In this document: positions 37,853-47,328 of the stretch, piece by piece
Layout of the letters: each line of letters begins with the position of its first letter
Numbering within the stretch: the stretch's first letter is position 1
Source of the DNA: Lentibacillus sp. Marseille-P4043
GTDB taxonomy: Bacteria; Bacillota; Bacilli; Bacillales; Amphibacillaceae
DNA length: 64,000 nucleotides
Assembly: GCF_900258515.1 (NCBI RefSeq)
Contig: NZ_LT984884.1
Span: forward strand, 2,849,696 to 2,913,695
Direction: 5' to 3'
Notes under the pieces: model-generated
Databases searched by the model: none
Told to the model about the DNA's origin: nothing
What the model saw: the letters and a program-made list of their open reading frames with translations, nothing else
Made by a program: the position numbers and the translations under genes

Positions 37853-38011
37853 ATGAAATATCTAGATTGGCATATGCTTGTTTTTGTTGGAGTAACACTA
37901 GTTCATGATTCTTGGATTTATTGGGGTTTTCCACAAATTGAATTTTGGGAAATGAAGCAGAAGTATATCAAAGAAAATGATGACAAGAATGACGGACCAA
38001 AAGCAGCTTAA
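37853..38011 (+). CDS. Small Trp-rich protein of unknown function
   Basis: A 52-residue ORF (MKYLDWHMLVFVGVTLVHDS, then WIYWGFPQIEFWEMKQKY and a charged tail). It has one short hydrophobic stretch and four tryptophans. The site AAGGAGAGGGGGAAGG and a terminator right after it argue that it is real. I do not recognise the family. The preceding 190 bp hold no other gene. Confidence 0.65.
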   Translation: MKYLDWHMLVFVGVTLVHDSWIYWGFPQIEFWEMKQKYIKENDDKNDGPKAA

Positions 38012-38043
38012 TCAATTCAACTGATGGAAAATACAATCAAATT

Positions 38044-38076
38044 GGGATGGGGGAAGTGTCTACCCATCCCTTTTCT
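38044..38076 (+). terminator. Terminator after the small Trp-rich gene
   Basis: Stem GGGATGGG / CCCATCCC with an 11-nt loop, then TTTTCTCT. Confidence 0.8.
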
Positions 38077-38120
38077 CTCGCTGAATTAATCGCAACATTA
38101 TGAATACATAAAAACTAACT

Positions 38121-39491
38121 TTACAAAAGCTTCTTTCCCTTCGCATAAAAACGCTTCATATCGTCCTCAGGAACAAGCGCACCACCTGTTGCCCATGCGA
38201 TATGTGTTGCCTGTGTATGATTCAGGTTATGTTTCGCCATATAATTTGATTGAACCACCTCTTCTGGCCCTCGAAGACCCGCCGTTGCAGATGGCTCCAA
38301 ATAAATATTTTCACTGTCAGCAAGCATATAGAGCAATTTATACAATTCGTCATCTTCAATCGTGTAAATTCCGCTAATTAAGTATTCACTTATTGATGTT
38401 GCAAACTTGGATGGCCGACCAACTGCCAATCCATCTGCCTCCGTATGATTATCAATTCCAAAATCTTGTACACACACATTCTCTTTTTCTCCCGTCATAA
38501 TACCAATTAATACTGCCGGAGAATGCGTTGGTTCCACAAAGAAACAATGAACATGGTCACCAAATATCTGTTTTAATCCGAATGTAATCCCTCCTGGAGA
38601 CCCCCCTACACCACAGGGTAAATATACGAATAATGGGTGCTCATGATCAACATTGATATTTTTTTCCTTCAATTGTCCTTGTAGTCGTAATGCCGCAACA
38701 CTATATCCTAAAAACAAATGCTTCGAATCTTCGTCATCAACAAAATAACCTTTTGGATCAGCGAGCGTTTTTTGTCTGCCTTCATTTATTGCTTTACTAA
38801 AATCTCCAGCAAATTCAATAACTGTCGCACCATTTGCACGAAGTAAATCTTTTTTCCATTGCTTTGCATCTGCAGACATATAAACAGATACATGAAATCC
38901 TAGCTTCGCACTGATAATGCCAATGCTTAGTCCTAAATTTCCGGTCGAACCAACACCAATAGAGTACTGTTGAAAAAATCTTTTAAATTCTTCACTGGCA
39001 AAAGCTTCATAATTCGCACTTGTAGTGATTAGTCCCGCTTCTATGGCCAGTTTTTCTGCATACTGCAATACTTCATAGATCCCCCCTCTAGCTTTTATCG
39101 ATCCAGCGATGGGCAGTTCATTGTCACATTTCAAGTAAAGTTCACCATCAAAAGTGGCGGAACTGTTTCGTTTAAGTGCGTTCTTCATTGCAGGAATCTT
39201 CCTTAATGGTGATTCAATAATACCATTTGTTTTCTTTGTTTCTGGGAATTCCTTTTCAAGAAACGGAATAAAACGCTTCCATAAATCTTCTGCTTCATTT
39301 ATATCTTTTCTTTCCACTGGTAATTGCGGTAAATTTGCTGTTTGTTTTAAAAATGGATTTAACCAACATACAGGGTGTAAATCGATAATTTCACTTAATA
39401 ACGGATAGTTAACTTTCCATTTAGATATTACTTTTTGTGAGAATACCATGAGATCCATCCCCTTCTGACCGATATTTTTATTTTCCCTCAT
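38121..39491 (-). CDS. dsdA: D-serine ammonia-lyase (dehydratase)
   Basis: A 456-residue PLP enzyme converting D-serine to pyruvate and ammonia. The Schiff-base lysine is in AGSIKARGGIYEVL; the phosphate-binding loop is VGSTGNLGLS. CGVGGSPGGITFGL and the closing WATGGALVPEDDM match DsdA. Length is normal. It stands alone without a dsdC or dsdX neighbour. Confidence 0.95.
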   Translation of the reverse strand: MRENKNIGQKGMDLMVFSQKVISKWKVNYPLLSEIIDLHPVCWLNPFLKQTANLPQLPVERKDINEAEDLWKRFIPFLEKEFPETKKTNGIIESPLRKIPAMKNALKRNSSATFDGELYLKCDNELPIAGSIKARGGIYEVLQYAEKLAIEAGLITTSANYEAFASEEFKRFFQQYSIGVGSTGNLGLSIGIISAKLGFHVSVYMSADAKQWKKDLLRANGATVIEFAGDFSKAINEGRQKTLADPKGYFVDDEDSKHLFLGYSVAALRLQGQLKEKNINVDHEHPLFVYLPCGVGGSPGGITFGLKQIFGDHVHCFFVEPTHSPAVLIGIMTGEKENVCVQDFGIDNHTEADGLAVGRPSKFATSISEYLISGIYTIEDDELYKLLYMLADSENIYLEPSATAGLRGPEEVVQSNYMAKHNLNHTQATHIAWATGGALVPEDDMKRFYAKGKKLL

Positions 39492-39661
39492 TATATTAAC
39501 TTTAACATAAAATGAATGATGCGTTGATCAAGATACTACTTCGGTACTTATTGGCAATGCTAAACCTAAAAAATAAAGGGTTATTTCTTTTTAACAGGAC
39601 AAAATAGTTGTGTAGACAAATCCATTGAGTTTGTCTCACCAATTATGAGGAGGGCTTAAAC

Positions 39662-39838
39662 ATGGGTAAAAACAATAACAATTTTGATCGCAACAATCGT
39701 AACAACAATAAAGACAACAACAATCAGGAAATTAATAATGTTGAATTTGCGAATGAAAATGAATTTCTAGACGAGAATGATTTTAATAACAACAATAATC
39801 GAATTGATAATAATAACAGACGGAACAATCGTAAATAA
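39662..39838 (+). CDS. Asparagine-rich small protein
   Basis: A 58-residue hydrophilic protein, about 45 percent Asn with Arg, Asp and Glu (MGKNNNNFDRNNRNNN at the start). It has no hydrophobic core and is probably unfolded alone. The good site GAGGAGGGCTTAAAC and a strong terminator directly after it indicate an expressed gene. Such proteins in Bacillaceae are often spore-associated; that is inference. Confidence 0.72.
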   Translation: MGKNNNNFDRNNRNNNKDNNNQEINNVEFANENEFLDENDFNNNNNRIDNNNRRNNRK

Positions 39839-39847
39839 TTACACCAG

Positions 39848-39892
39848 AAACCTGTATTGCGAATGGCTCGATCATTCGCAATACAGGTTTTC
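39848..39892 (+). terminator. Terminator after the Asn-rich gene
   Basis: Perfect 18-bp stem AAACCTGTATTGCGAATG / CATTCGCAATACAGGTTT with a 7-nt loop, then TTTC. Confidence 0.9.
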
Positions 39893-39924
39893 TAATGCCA
39901 GGACCCTTAAGTATCAAGAACAAT

Positions 39925-39960
39925 AAAAAGATCATCAACTATCTATTGATGATCTTTTTA
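39925..39960 (-). terminator. Terminator after the DUF1657 gene
   Basis: Stem AAAAAGATCATCAA / TTGATGATCTTTTT with a 7-nt loop. On the minus strand it ends in five T. Confidence 0.85.
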
Positions 39961-39971
39961 TTTGCTATACA

Positions 39972-40178
39972 TTATTGTTGTTTATATTGAGGCTCTTCCG
40001 ATTGCATATATTGCAAACGTGCATTTAGATTGTCAAGAACAGTTTGTTGTTGCTGTGCCATGTTTTGAAACATTTGTTTTGCGTTTTGATCTTGTGTTTC
40101 CAATGAGAAACTGTGTAAATTAGCAAGCGTACTTTCGCAGCTTGCAATGGTTTGTTGCATTTTTGTACCGACTGTCAT
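39972..40178 (-). CDS. DUF1657-family small protein
   Basis: A 68-residue Gln-rich helical protein (MTVGTKMQQTIASCESTLAN at the start) of the DUF1657 family. DUF1657 genes accompany the mobile spoVA(2mob) operons that raise spore heat resistance. The start at 40178 follows GGGAGGTGATTTAGAC; further in-frame upstream sequence has no site. It follows the DUF421 gene on the same strand. Confidence 0.88.
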   Translation of the reverse strand: MTVGTKMQQTIASCESTLANLHSFSLETQDQNAKQMFQNMAQQQQTVLDNLNARLQYMQSEEPQYKQQ

Positions 40179-40266
40179 GTCTAAATCACCTCCCTCCGTA
40201 TTTAATTTCTCCAGTAACATTTTTTATATAAGTAAGTTTCTGATGAAAAAAATGCTAATCATACAC

Positions 40267-40992
40267 CTAATTGTCATTACCTGGTTTATAATTAATTGGA
40301 CCCTCGTCATGATTTATATTTGTTGTATCAACATCTAAATACCCTTTTTGATTCAACGTTGCTAACGTTACATGTTGCATTTGTTCAAGTGTAATATTAT
40401 AGGATTGTAGCTGATTTTTTAGCCATTCTTTGTCTTTTTCGATATACCTTAAATTATGTTCAACTAATTCGCCATCAATAATAATTGGAATGGGTATAAA
40501 CGTTGGACTTGGTGACATGTTTAAATCACTTGGTTGAAGTGGGCGTTTATCAGACATTGGAATTGCACTAAGCTGTCCGGTTTCTTCCAGCACCACCAAC
40601 GCAAGTTCAGAAGCACTCGCATATCCCTTATTACGAAGTTGTCCTAGCAATTCTTCGACTGGAATTCTTACTTTACGAAGTCCTTGTTCATCAATATCTC
40701 CGTTTCTAACCAGTACAGTTGGTGAACTTGTAAGCACCCTTTTGAATTTATTATTTAAATTTAGAAAGGAAAAGATTAAATAGACAATCGAAATGGCTAC
40801 AGCAAAATAGGAAGCAATTCCCAACCGTTTCGTTACAATCGGTTCCGAAATGACTGTCCCCAAAATCAAAACCACTAATAAATCAAAACTGGTCATTTCA
40901 GAAACTGCTTTTTTCCCCATAATACGTAATAAAATGTACCCAACAAGAAAAACCGCTATCGGTGTCCATATGTAAAGAAAAGCAAATTCCAA
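40267..40992 (-). CDS. DUF421 (YetF-like) membrane protein
   Basis: A 241-residue protein: three N-terminal helices, then a cytosolic domain (VRNGDIDEQGLRKVRIPVEE, then ELLGQLRNKGYAS) and a C-terminal extension. DUF421/YetF proteins are sporulation-associated and occur with DUF1657 in spoVA(2mob) operons. I chose the TTG at 40992 (site GGTGAGGTGATAAGA), giving the usual short N-terminus; the frame is open to 41037. Confidence 0.85.
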   Translation of the reverse strand: MEFAFLYIWTPIAVFLVGYILLRIMGKKAVSEMTSFDLLVVLILGTVISEPIVTKRLGIASYFAVAISIVYLIFSFLNLNNKFKRVLTSSPTVLVRNGDIDEQGLRKVRIPVEELLGQLRNKGYASASELALVVLEETGQLSAIPMSDKRPLQPSDLNMSPSPTFIPIPIIIDGELVEHNLRYIEKDKEWLKNQLQSYNITLEQMQHVTLATLNQKGYLDVDTTNINHDEGPINYKPGNDN

Positions 40993-41075
40993 TCTTATCA
41001 CCTCACCATTAGTATGACCTAATTTATAATTTCTCATGAATTATCCAATAATAAATAGTGAAGGAGTGAAACTAG

Positions 41076-41420
41076 ATGAAAAAATCTTGTGTTGTATTCA
41101 TTTTAATTGTCTTTCTCCTTGCAGGTTGCGGGCTGCCAAAAGAAACAGAGGTGTCAAAAAGCATTCATAAAGGTATGACATATACAACCCAATCTTCCTG
41201 GGATAAAGCATGGGATGAAGTGAAGACACTTGACGATTACTTACATTTGCTTAGTTACCGGATTGATCGAAAAAAATATAAAAAAATGGATCAGCAAGTC
41301 GAAAAATTAGGTAAGACAATAGTAGTTATGAATAAGAAAAAATCAATGAGAAATTGGAGAAAATTAAAGAAGACGTGGGAAAAGGTAAATAAACCTACAA
41401 AAAAGGCAGCCAATCAATGA
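41076..41420 (+). CDS. Small lipoprotein of unknown function
   Basis: A 114-residue protein: signal peptide and lipobox LLAGC (Cys18), then a basic, helical domain (WDKAWDEVKTLDDYLHLLSY, many Lys). Exported and lipid-anchored. No family recognised. ATG after GAAGGAGTGAAACTAG. Divergent from the DUF421 gene. Confidence 0.78.
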   Translation: MKKSCVVFILIVFLLAGCGLPKETEVSKSIHKGMTYTTQSSWDKAWDEVKTLDDYLHLLSYRIDRKKYKKMDQQVEKLGKTIVVMNKKKSMRNWRKLKKTWEKVNKPTKKAANQ

Positions 41421-41528
41421 AGAACAGATATTAAAACCTTTTTATTGACCCGACTGTCATTATTTCACACGCGCTTCCATTTGATGAAGCTAAACATGGT
41501 TACATATCTTTAATAAGTAGTAACCATA

Positions 41529-41564
41529 AAAAAGCGGTCAGTGTGGTTAACTGACCGCTTTTTC
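41529..41564. terminator. Bidirectional terminator at the end of the urease operon
   Basis: Stem AAAAGCGGTCAGT / ACTGACCGCTTTT with a short loop. It serves ureD on the minus strand and the lipoprotein gene on the plus strand. Confidence 0.9.
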
Positions 41565-41596
41565 TATTATCTTACCGTTACTTAGATGATTCGATA

Positions 41597-42415
41597 TTAC
41601 TTTAAAACCTCTAGTGGCTGTAAGTTAAGTAACTGCTTTCGAAAGTAATCCCAGCACGTTTTCATGATTTCCTGTAACACCTGCGATGAATACCCCAATA
41701 AACGAATGACCATGCCATTCTGATGTAATAAACTTGCACCACCATAGCAATCAAATTGTGGTAAATTCGGAATAATAGTAGTTTGGACATAATCAAGATG
41801 TTCGGATGTTATTCTTTCTGACAAAATCCACAATGTTCCTACATGTGTGTAATGACGCATGATTTCCTGGCCTCTCAAACTTGTTAAAGGTTCAAGTTGG
41901 AATGAGTCCCATACATGAAGATCTCCTTGCCAATAAACCTCAAACAGTGACGTGAAGCACTGGTATTCATAAATTTCTTCATGGCCAACCCTTCCGGCAG
42001 TAAAGATATCACCAACAATTGCTGTAGAACCTTCATCCATATATATCGTTGTTTTACCATTATAATTTGATCCTTGGAAAGGAATTAGGGGCTCTGGTAG
42101 ATACTCCAAAATGCTATTTTTACCCAGTTTGAATGTTTGTACCTGGATACCTTCTGATTCCGTTAAAGATGGATGCAATTCGGTAGCAGAGGGATTCGTT
42201 AAAAACAATTGGGCGCTATCAGTCAGGTGGCAACCGATATCTAATCGGTCCCCATTAAATAAGCCAGGTGAACCAGACAATAAATATATCATAAGTTCCC
42301 CGTCATCACCCTCAAATTCTGCCTCTGTCATAGGAAACCGGTGTGATAAATCAGCTAAAACATTTCGATTACCAATTTTGCTCACAGTCCCTTTCCATTC
42401 CCCCTGTACGTTCAT
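41597..42415 (-). CDS. ureD: Urease accessory protein UreD
   Basis: A 272-residue all-beta chaperone, the scaffold that docks on apo-urease during nickel insertion with UreF and UreG. Signatures: [11 protein letters not shown] and [19 protein letters not shown]. It overlaps ureG by 4 bp (ATGA) and is the last gene of the operon. Confidence 0.92.
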   Translation of the reverse strand: MNVQGEWKGTVSKIGNRNVLADLSHRFPMTEAEFEGDDGELMIYLLSGSPGLFNGDRLDIGCHLTDSAQLFLTNPSATELHPSLTESEGIQVQTFKLGKNSILEYLPEPLIPFQGSNYNGKTTIYMDEGSTAIVGDIFTAGRVGHEEIYEYQCFTSLFEVYWQGDLHVWDSFQLEPLTSLRGQEIMRHYTHVGTLWILSERITSEHLDYVQTTIIPNLPQFDCYGGASLLHQNGMVIRLLGYSSQVLQEIMKTCWDYFRKQLLNLQPLEVLK

Positions 42416-43080
42416 TTTTTCATTTTCTCTTTTCGCCCGTGATATTCTTTTTCCAGCCAGTCAGTTAATTCCAAAATACCCTCACCAAGTAACACATTTG
42501 AAAATACTGTCGGTTTATCTCCACGCTGTTTTTTTGAATCCCCTTTCATCGTATGTAAATTAACTCCCACATGCGGCGCCAAATCAATCTTGTTAACGAT
42601 TAGAATGTCTGATTGTGTAATTCCTGGACCGCCTTTTCTCGGGATTTCTTCACCCTGTGCTACATCGATAATGTAAAGAAAAACATCGGCTAATTCGGGG
42701 CTGAATGCAGCAGCCAAATTATCCCCACCGCTCTCGATAAAAATCAAATCAAGGTTGGCTGTATTTCCAGTAAGCTCTTCTATTGCCTCAAAATTCATCG
42801 AAACATCTTCACGGATAGCAGTATGTGGACATCCGCCTGTTTCAACACCAATAATATGATTATCAAGTAGTATATTGCTTTTCCTTATAATTTGTTCGTC
42901 TTCTTTCGTATAAATATCGTTGGTAATGACTCCGATTTCATATTTTTCTTTAAGGGCATCAGCCAACGCTCGCACTAATGCTGTTTTCCCTGACCCAACC
43001 GGTCCACCGATGCCGATCCGCATTGGACGATCTTCCTTAAATCCCTGATAACTCCAACTAAAATCGTGATGATGACCCAT
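42412..43080 (-). CDS. ureG: Urease accessory GTPase UreG
   Basis: A 222-residue GTPase that powers nickel delivery. P-loop [12 protein letters not shown]; switch [15 protein letters not shown]; the CPH nickel motif in [20 protein letters not shown] for guanine. The N-terminus MGHHHDFSW is longer than usual and has three consecutive His, a possible extra metal site given that no ureE is present. RBS AGGAGTGGTTAA; 91 bp separate it from ureF. Confidence 0.96.
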   Translation of the reverse strand: MGHHHDFSWSYQGFKEDRPMRIGIGGPVGSGKTALVRALADALKEKYEIGVITNDIYTKEDEQIIRKSNILLDNHIIGVETGGCPHTAIREDVSMNFEAIEELTGNTANLDLIFIESGGDNLAAAFSPELADVFLYIIDVAQGEEIPRKGGPGITQSDILIVNKIDLAPHVGVNLHTMKGDSKKQRGDKPTVFSNVLLGEGILELTDWLEKEYHGRKEKMKK

Positions 43081-43171
43081 TTAACCACTCCTATCATTTT
43101 TTTGAATCATTATTTCACGTAACATAAGCGTCATTTCGCGACACACTAATTTTTAACTTTAAATCAGTAAA

Positions 43172-43888
43172 TTAGGACATAAAAAGCCTTGAATATAACG
43201 TTTCATGTCGCATTCCTTCTACTTCCTGAACGACGGAATAACTGCATAAATCATTTTCTGAATAGGAACCAGCGCTGATTTCTTTTGCGGATTTCGTCAA
43301 CATTGGGTAAAGTCTTTGTAAAATCAATTGAACATCCGTCTGCCCAACTATCGTCATTCTGAGTGCACTTTGCAGAAGCATATTGATACTGGAGTATAGA
43401 TGCGTAAATACTGCTAATTCAAGGGAAACTGCGAGGTATGCTGATATCCAACCATGAACAATAGCGGGATTTCCATAACATAATTTGCCGTTAATCCAAT
43501 CACTGTATTGCAATAGACCCGAGTCCGGATATAGGGTATTAATTACCTTTAAATAACTTTTACCAAGTTTTATACCACCTTTACGTGATTCAGAGGACAT
43601 TTTACACATCGTCAACTTTTGATCTAATTTTTGCATGCTATGTTTTACTTGTTCCGGTATCTGTCCGCTCGTTATTTCATCCTTCAGTGTCTGATAGGTT
43701 ATGGAAATAGCAATTCCATCAATTGGTGTAAGAACTCCAGTAATATAGTGGTATGCCCAATTGTAAAGGTCGTCGGGATCTTTTATTTGGCCTTCCTGGT
43801 ATGCTGTTTCCAATCCAAATGAATGCGAAAATGCTCCTGTGGGAAGAGCAGAATCGATAAGTTGAAAAAATAACCATTCATTGTTCAT
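43172..43888 (-). CDS. ureF: Urease accessory protein UreF
   Basis: A 238-residue helical protein that regulates the UreG GTPase within the UreDFG complex. Signatures: LIDSALPTGAFSHSFGLETAYQ and AYLAVSLELAVFTHLYSSIN. I chose the ATG at 43888 (AAGGTGATAAAA upstream); a GTG at 43897 overlaps the ribosome site. It starts 11 bp after the urease structural gene. Confidence 0.93.
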   Translation of the reverse strand: MNNEWLFFQLIDSALPTGAFSHSFGLETAYQEGQIKDPDDLYNWAYHYITGVLTPIDGIAISITYQTLKDEITSGQIPEQVKHSMQKLDQKLTMCKMSSESRKGGIKLGKSYLKVINTLYPDSGLLQYSDWINGKLCYGNPAIVHGWISAYLAVSLELAVFTHLYSSINMLLQSALRMTIVGQTDVQLILQRLYPMLTKSAKEISAGSYSENDLCSYSVVQEVEGMRHETLYSRLFMS

Positions 43889-43898
43889 TTTTATCACC

Positions 43899-45944
43899 TT
43901 AAAATAAGAAATATCGTTCGGACAGTGGTATCGTTACTGCAGGAGGTTTTTCAATTGGTTCGCCATCAACGTATACTTGGAAGCTATCCGGGTCAACAGT
44001 TATCAGTGGCAATGTATTGTTTAGTATCATATCTTTTTTCCCGATGTTTCTTGTGTTTCGTACTGCATAAATTTTTTTCTCCAATCCTAACTTTTCTGGA
44101 ACGCCCGCTTCCACAGCAGCCTTAGACATAAATGTAAAAGATACACTTTTAGGTGCTTTCCCAAAAGCCGCCCACATTGGTCTATACATTACCGGTTCAA
44201 CAGTTGCTACCGGACCATCGGCCATTCCTTCTGCAGCCGCAGCAATAAAACCACCCTTGATCACCTTTTCGGGTTTTGCTCCGAAAAATTCTGGTTTCCA
44301 TAATACGAGGTCAGCCATTTTGCCAACTTCAATAGATCCAACTACCTCTGAAATACCCTGTATGATGGCTGGATTTATTGTGTATTTGGCTATATACCTT
44401 TTTGCACGAAAGTTATCATTTTCCCCTGTTTCTTCAGGCAATCGACCACGCTGCTGTTTCATGACATGGGCGGTCTGCCAGGTCCGCATAATAACCTCAC
44501 CAATATGGCCCATTCCTTCACTATCAGATGCAATACAACTAATTGCACCGATATCCTGCAGAAATCCTTCTGCTGCCATTGTTTGCGGACGAATTCGTGC
44601 CTCAGCCATAGCAACTCCTGTTGGGTCATCTCGGCTAACATGATGAACCTGAAACAACATTTGAATGTTTGCAGCTGGTGTATTGATTGTATACGGACGA
44701 GTTGGTGTTGTGGAAGATGGCAAAATATATTCTTCTCTGGAAACTTTTATTATATCTGGTGAATGTCCTCCACCAGCACCTTCCGTATGATACGTATGAA
44801 TCGTTCTTCCTTTAATCGCTTGTAATGTCGTTGTTTCAACAGTTCCGGACTCATTACTGGAATCAGTATGAATACAAACTTGAACATCATATTTATCTGC
44901 AACTGTTAAACAACAGTCAATAACTGCTGGCGTCGCTCCCCAATCTTCATGAACCTTTAATCCGGCTGCACCGGCCTTAATCTGTTCCTCAATTGGTTGC
45001 GGAAAGGAGGCATTACCACGACCCCAAAAACCAAAATTCATCGGAAAATTTTCTACTGCCTCAAGCATCCGATGAACATACCATGCACCAGGTGAAATAT
45101 TTGTTCCGATCGAGCCTTCTGTCGGACCAGTTCCCCCACCAAGCATAGTCGTAATACCAGAGTCAAGGGCTGTTTTTACAAGCTGTGGCTGCACCTCGTG
45201 GACATGACTATCGATACCGCCCGCCGTAACAATCCTATTTTCTCCGGATATTACCTCGGTGGATGGTCCAACGATTAAATCGGGATCAACACCATCCATA
45301 TAATCCGGATTCCCCGCTTTACCAATTCCATGGATTTTACCGTCCTTGATACCAATATCCGCTTTAATAATACCCCAATAATCGATAATAAGTGCATTTG
45401 TAATTACAAAATCAGGCGCTATTTCATCAGTTACGTATGGGTTCATGCCCATACCGTCACGGATTGTTTTCAACCACCCATACCGGAGCTCATCACCATA
45501 AACAGTGTAATCTCGTTCCACCTCTACGATGATATCTGTATCAGCTAACCGCACCTTGTCGCCGGTTGTAGGTCCAAACTTCTTTACATAATGTTTTCGT
45601 GATACATATTTATCACTTGTATGTGAAGTTACAACATCGTCTACAGGTCCATTTACATACCCCCTAAAACCAAAAACATTCTTTCTGCCGCCAATTTCAA
45701 CAAGTTCAACCGTTTTTTTCTCACCCGGCGGAAATTGAACGATTTCTCCGGCACCAATATTCAAGCGCATCCCCTTTGCTAACTCCCTGTCAAAAAACAA
45801 ATCCGGGTTGACCTCATAAAAATGGTAATGTGATCCTACAAAAAGTGGTCGATCCCCTTTGTTAACGACCATAATTTTTCGAGTATTTCTTCCGTGGTTA
45901 ATCGGTATTGGATCTTTTTTCAAAAAGTATTCTCCTGGTTTCAA
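43899..45944 (-). CDS. ureBC: Urease beta-alpha fusion (UreB-UreC)
   Basis: A single 681-residue protein: UreB (about residues 1-105, [10 protein letters not shown] start, GHRYHF-like [19 protein letters not shown]) joined by a roughly 12-residue linker to UreC (from [20 protein letters not shown]). The nickel ligands and catalytic residues are kept: HVH in [11 protein letters not shown], the carbamylated Lys in [31 protein letters not shown], and Asp in ASDSEGMG. The mobile flap, normally MVCHHLD, reads FQVHHVS, so the flap Cys is Val while both His remain. The frame across the junction has no stop. Start chosen at TTG 45944 with AAGGGGGGAG upstream. UreB and UreC are normally separate genes. 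Confidence 0.9.
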   Translation of the reverse strand: MKPGEYFLKKDPIPINHGRNTRKIMVVNKGDRPLFVGSHYHFYEVNPDLFFDRELAKGMRLNIGAGEIVQFPPGEKKTVELVEIGGRKNVFGFRGYVNGPVDDVVTSHTSDKYVSRKHYVKKFGPTTGDKVRLADTDIIVEVERDYTVYGDELRYGWLKTIRDGMGMNPYVTDEIAPDFVITNALIIDYWGIIKADIGIKDGKIHGIGKAGNPDYMDGVDPDLIVGPSTEVISGENRIVTAGGIDSHVHEVQPQLVKTALDSGITTMLGGGTGPTEGSIGTNISPGAWYVHRMLEAVENFPMNFGFWGRGNASFPQPIEEQIKAGAAGLKVHEDWGATPAVIDCCLTVADKYDVQVCIHTDSSNESGTVETTTLQAIKGRTIHTYHTEGAGGGHSPDIIKVSREEYILPSSTTPTRPYTINTPAANIQMLFQVHHVSRDDPTGVAMAEARIRPQTMAAEGFLQDIGAISCIASDSEGMGHIGEVIMRTWQTAHVMKQQRGRLPEETGENDNFRAKRYIAKYTINPAIIQGISEVVGSIEVGKMADLVLWKPEFFGAKPEKVIKGGFIAAAAEGMADGPVATVEPVMYRPMWAAFGKAPKSVSFTFMSKAAVEAGVPEKLGLEKKIYAVRNTRNIGKKDMILNNTLPLITVDPDSFQVYVDGEPIEKPPAVTIPLSERYFLF

Positions 45945-45988
45945 CCGGTACACTCCCCCCTTATACCTATTGTCTTACAAATAAACTA

Positions 45989-46357
45989 TTATTCTTTCTT
46001 TTTCTCCTCCTCATAATAGTGCTCACCAATTTCAAGCTTTTTCTGTTTTACCGGCTTAAATGGATTATAGACAACGACAAGCTTTGTACCATCTGGAAAG
46101 GTTGCCTGTATATTAAGTTTACTGATCATGGAAGGTACGCCCTCCATAACCTGGTCTTCCGATAAAATATTTTTTCCATACACATGTAAATCCGAGACGG
46201 AATAATTTCCGGTTCGAGCCGCTTCCATCACCTCATAGGTAATTAACGCAACGGTTTCTGGGTAACTAAGTTTCATCCCTTTTGCCAGTCTTTCTTTAGC
46301 AAGCCATGCAGCCGTAACAATTAATAATGACTCTTTTTCACGTTCTGTGAGGTGCAT
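45989..46357 (-). CDS. ureA: Urease gamma subunit
   Basis: A 122-residue protein with the UreA core (LTEREKESLLIVTAAWLA, LSYPETVALITYEVMEAAR, VMEGVPSMI, ATFPDGTKLVVVYNPF). It is about 22 residues longer than usual owing to a Lys/Glu-rich C-terminal tail with HYYEEEKK. It is the first gene of the operon, with TAGGAGGGAGAAGG before the ATG; the fused ureBC gene starts 44 bp later. Confidence 0.95.
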   Translation of the reverse strand: MHLTEREKESLLIVTAAWLAKERLAKGMKLSYPETVALITYEVMEAARTGNYSVSDLHVYGKNILSEDQVMEGVPSMISKLNIQATFPDGTKLVVVYNPFKPVKQKKLEIGEHYYEEEKKKE

Positions 46358-46517
46358 CCTTCTCCCTCCTAATCACCCACCCTGTTAATAACTATATGTT
46401 TGAATCAATTCCATATTCTCAAAAACCGTATCTTTGCCAAAAATGATTTTGTTTCAGATGGTCATTTCCCTAGTGTTTACATATGATAAAGTAGCGCTCG
46501 TAGAAAGGAGTTTTGCA

Positions 46518-46889
46518 ATGATATACCATCCCTTTTATGGTGTAGTGGCACCCCCCTATCAACAGCCGTATTCGGAAAAACTGTATGATGATGCCAGATA
46601 TGTAAAGAAGCATATCCATTCGCTTATGGGAACGACCTCAATAGAATTAGATCATACCCATCAGTATATTGAAACAACAGGACCAGCACCAAACGGGATC
46701 CAACATACACATGAATACTCAGGATGGACAAATTTTGATGATAAGCAACGGCATAAAATCAGCGGCAGAACGGGGCCAGCTATCCCGCTTCAGGATGGTG
46801 GACATATTCATTATTACGAAGGATTTACAACGGGTTACCCGAATCATCAGCATTGGTATCAAGGATTTACGACGCCATCAAATGAGTAA
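46518..46889 (+). CDS. ymaF: YmaF-family His-rich repeat protein
   Basis: A 123-residue protein with three related His/Tyr-rich repeats (DHTHQYIETTGPAPNGIQHT, HTHEYSGWTN, GGHIHYYEGFTTGYPNHQHW). It matches the YmaF family of Bacillus; role unknown, metal binding is possible. GAAAGGAG precedes the ATG at 46518. CATATGATA about 40 bp upstream fits a sigma-K -10, but no AC lies at the right distance. Divergent from ureA. Confidence 0.8.
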   Translation: MIYHPFYGVVAPPYQQPYSEKLYDDARYVKKHIHSLMGTTSIELDHTHQYIETTGPAPNGIQHTHEYSGWTNFDDKQRHKISGRTGPAIPLQDGGHIHYYEGFTTGYPNHQHWYQGFTTPSNE

Positions 46890-46914
46890 AATATTAATTC
46901 CTAATAATTTACTC

Positions 46915-46960
46915 AAAAAAGAAGAAGGAGTACATGCTATCTTTCCTTCTTCTTGCTTCC
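46915..46960. terminator. Terminator between ymaF and the first core-motif gene
   Basis: Stem AGAAGAAGGA / TCCTTCTTCT with a 14-nt loop, with A- and T-rich flanks. It serves both convergent genes. Confidence 0.65.
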
Positions 46961-46962
46961 TC

Positions 46963-47304
46963 TTAATTTTTTTGTTTGTGTTTAAAATTTTTATTTATCG
47001 CCTTTTTTGCCTTTTTGTTATGACCTTTCATTGATTTATGCTTGCTTTGTTTTTTATTCCTATTGATAACGAGGTCTTCTGCTTCGTCTGCAATCTTCTT
47101 CGCATTATTGTTATTCATCACTGAAAAATCCTTCTCGTCCTCATCAAGGATAACATTGACATTGTCCGAAACGTGATTTCCACTTACATTCGTGTTACCT
47201 TTGGAAAAATAGGACCAATTTGGTGCATAGTTATTACCAATAAAAACTCCTGATTGATTTTTAGCTGTATTGACCTTTATTTTTTCTATGTTAATAGTTA
47301 TCAA
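46963..47304 (-). CDS. Core-motif spore protein paralogue 1 (GerPA/PF-like, basic tail)
   Basis: A 113-residue protein. The N-terminal strand is followed by the cluster core SGVFIGNNYAPNWSYFSKGN (residues about 18-37), then NVNVILDEDEKDF and a Lys/His/Asn-rich tail of about 50 residues (KKQSKHKSMKGHNKKAKK). No signal peptide. It starts with TTG after GAAGGAGGAAATTTG. It lies 24 bp after paralogue 2, in one operon. The tail is unlike the paralogues and could bind nucleic acid or polyanions; function is inferred from the group only. Confidence 0.75.
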   Translation of the reverse strand: MITINIEKIKVNTAKNQSGVFIGNNYAPNWSYFSKGNTNVSGNHVSDNVNVILDEDEKDFSVMNNNNAKKIADEAEDLVINRNKKQSKHKSMKGHNKKAKKAINKNFKHKQKN

Positions 47305-47328
47305 AACAAATTTCCTCCTTCCTTTTTA

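Noticed and set aside
44257..44762. Open frames on the plus strand opposite ureC
   Set aside because: They are antisense shadows of a long conserved gene; no start sites, biased composition only.
45590..45650. UreB-UreC junction as a sequencing or assembly error
   Set aside because: No stop or frame break is seen and both domains are conserved up to the linker, so the fusion is accepted as read.
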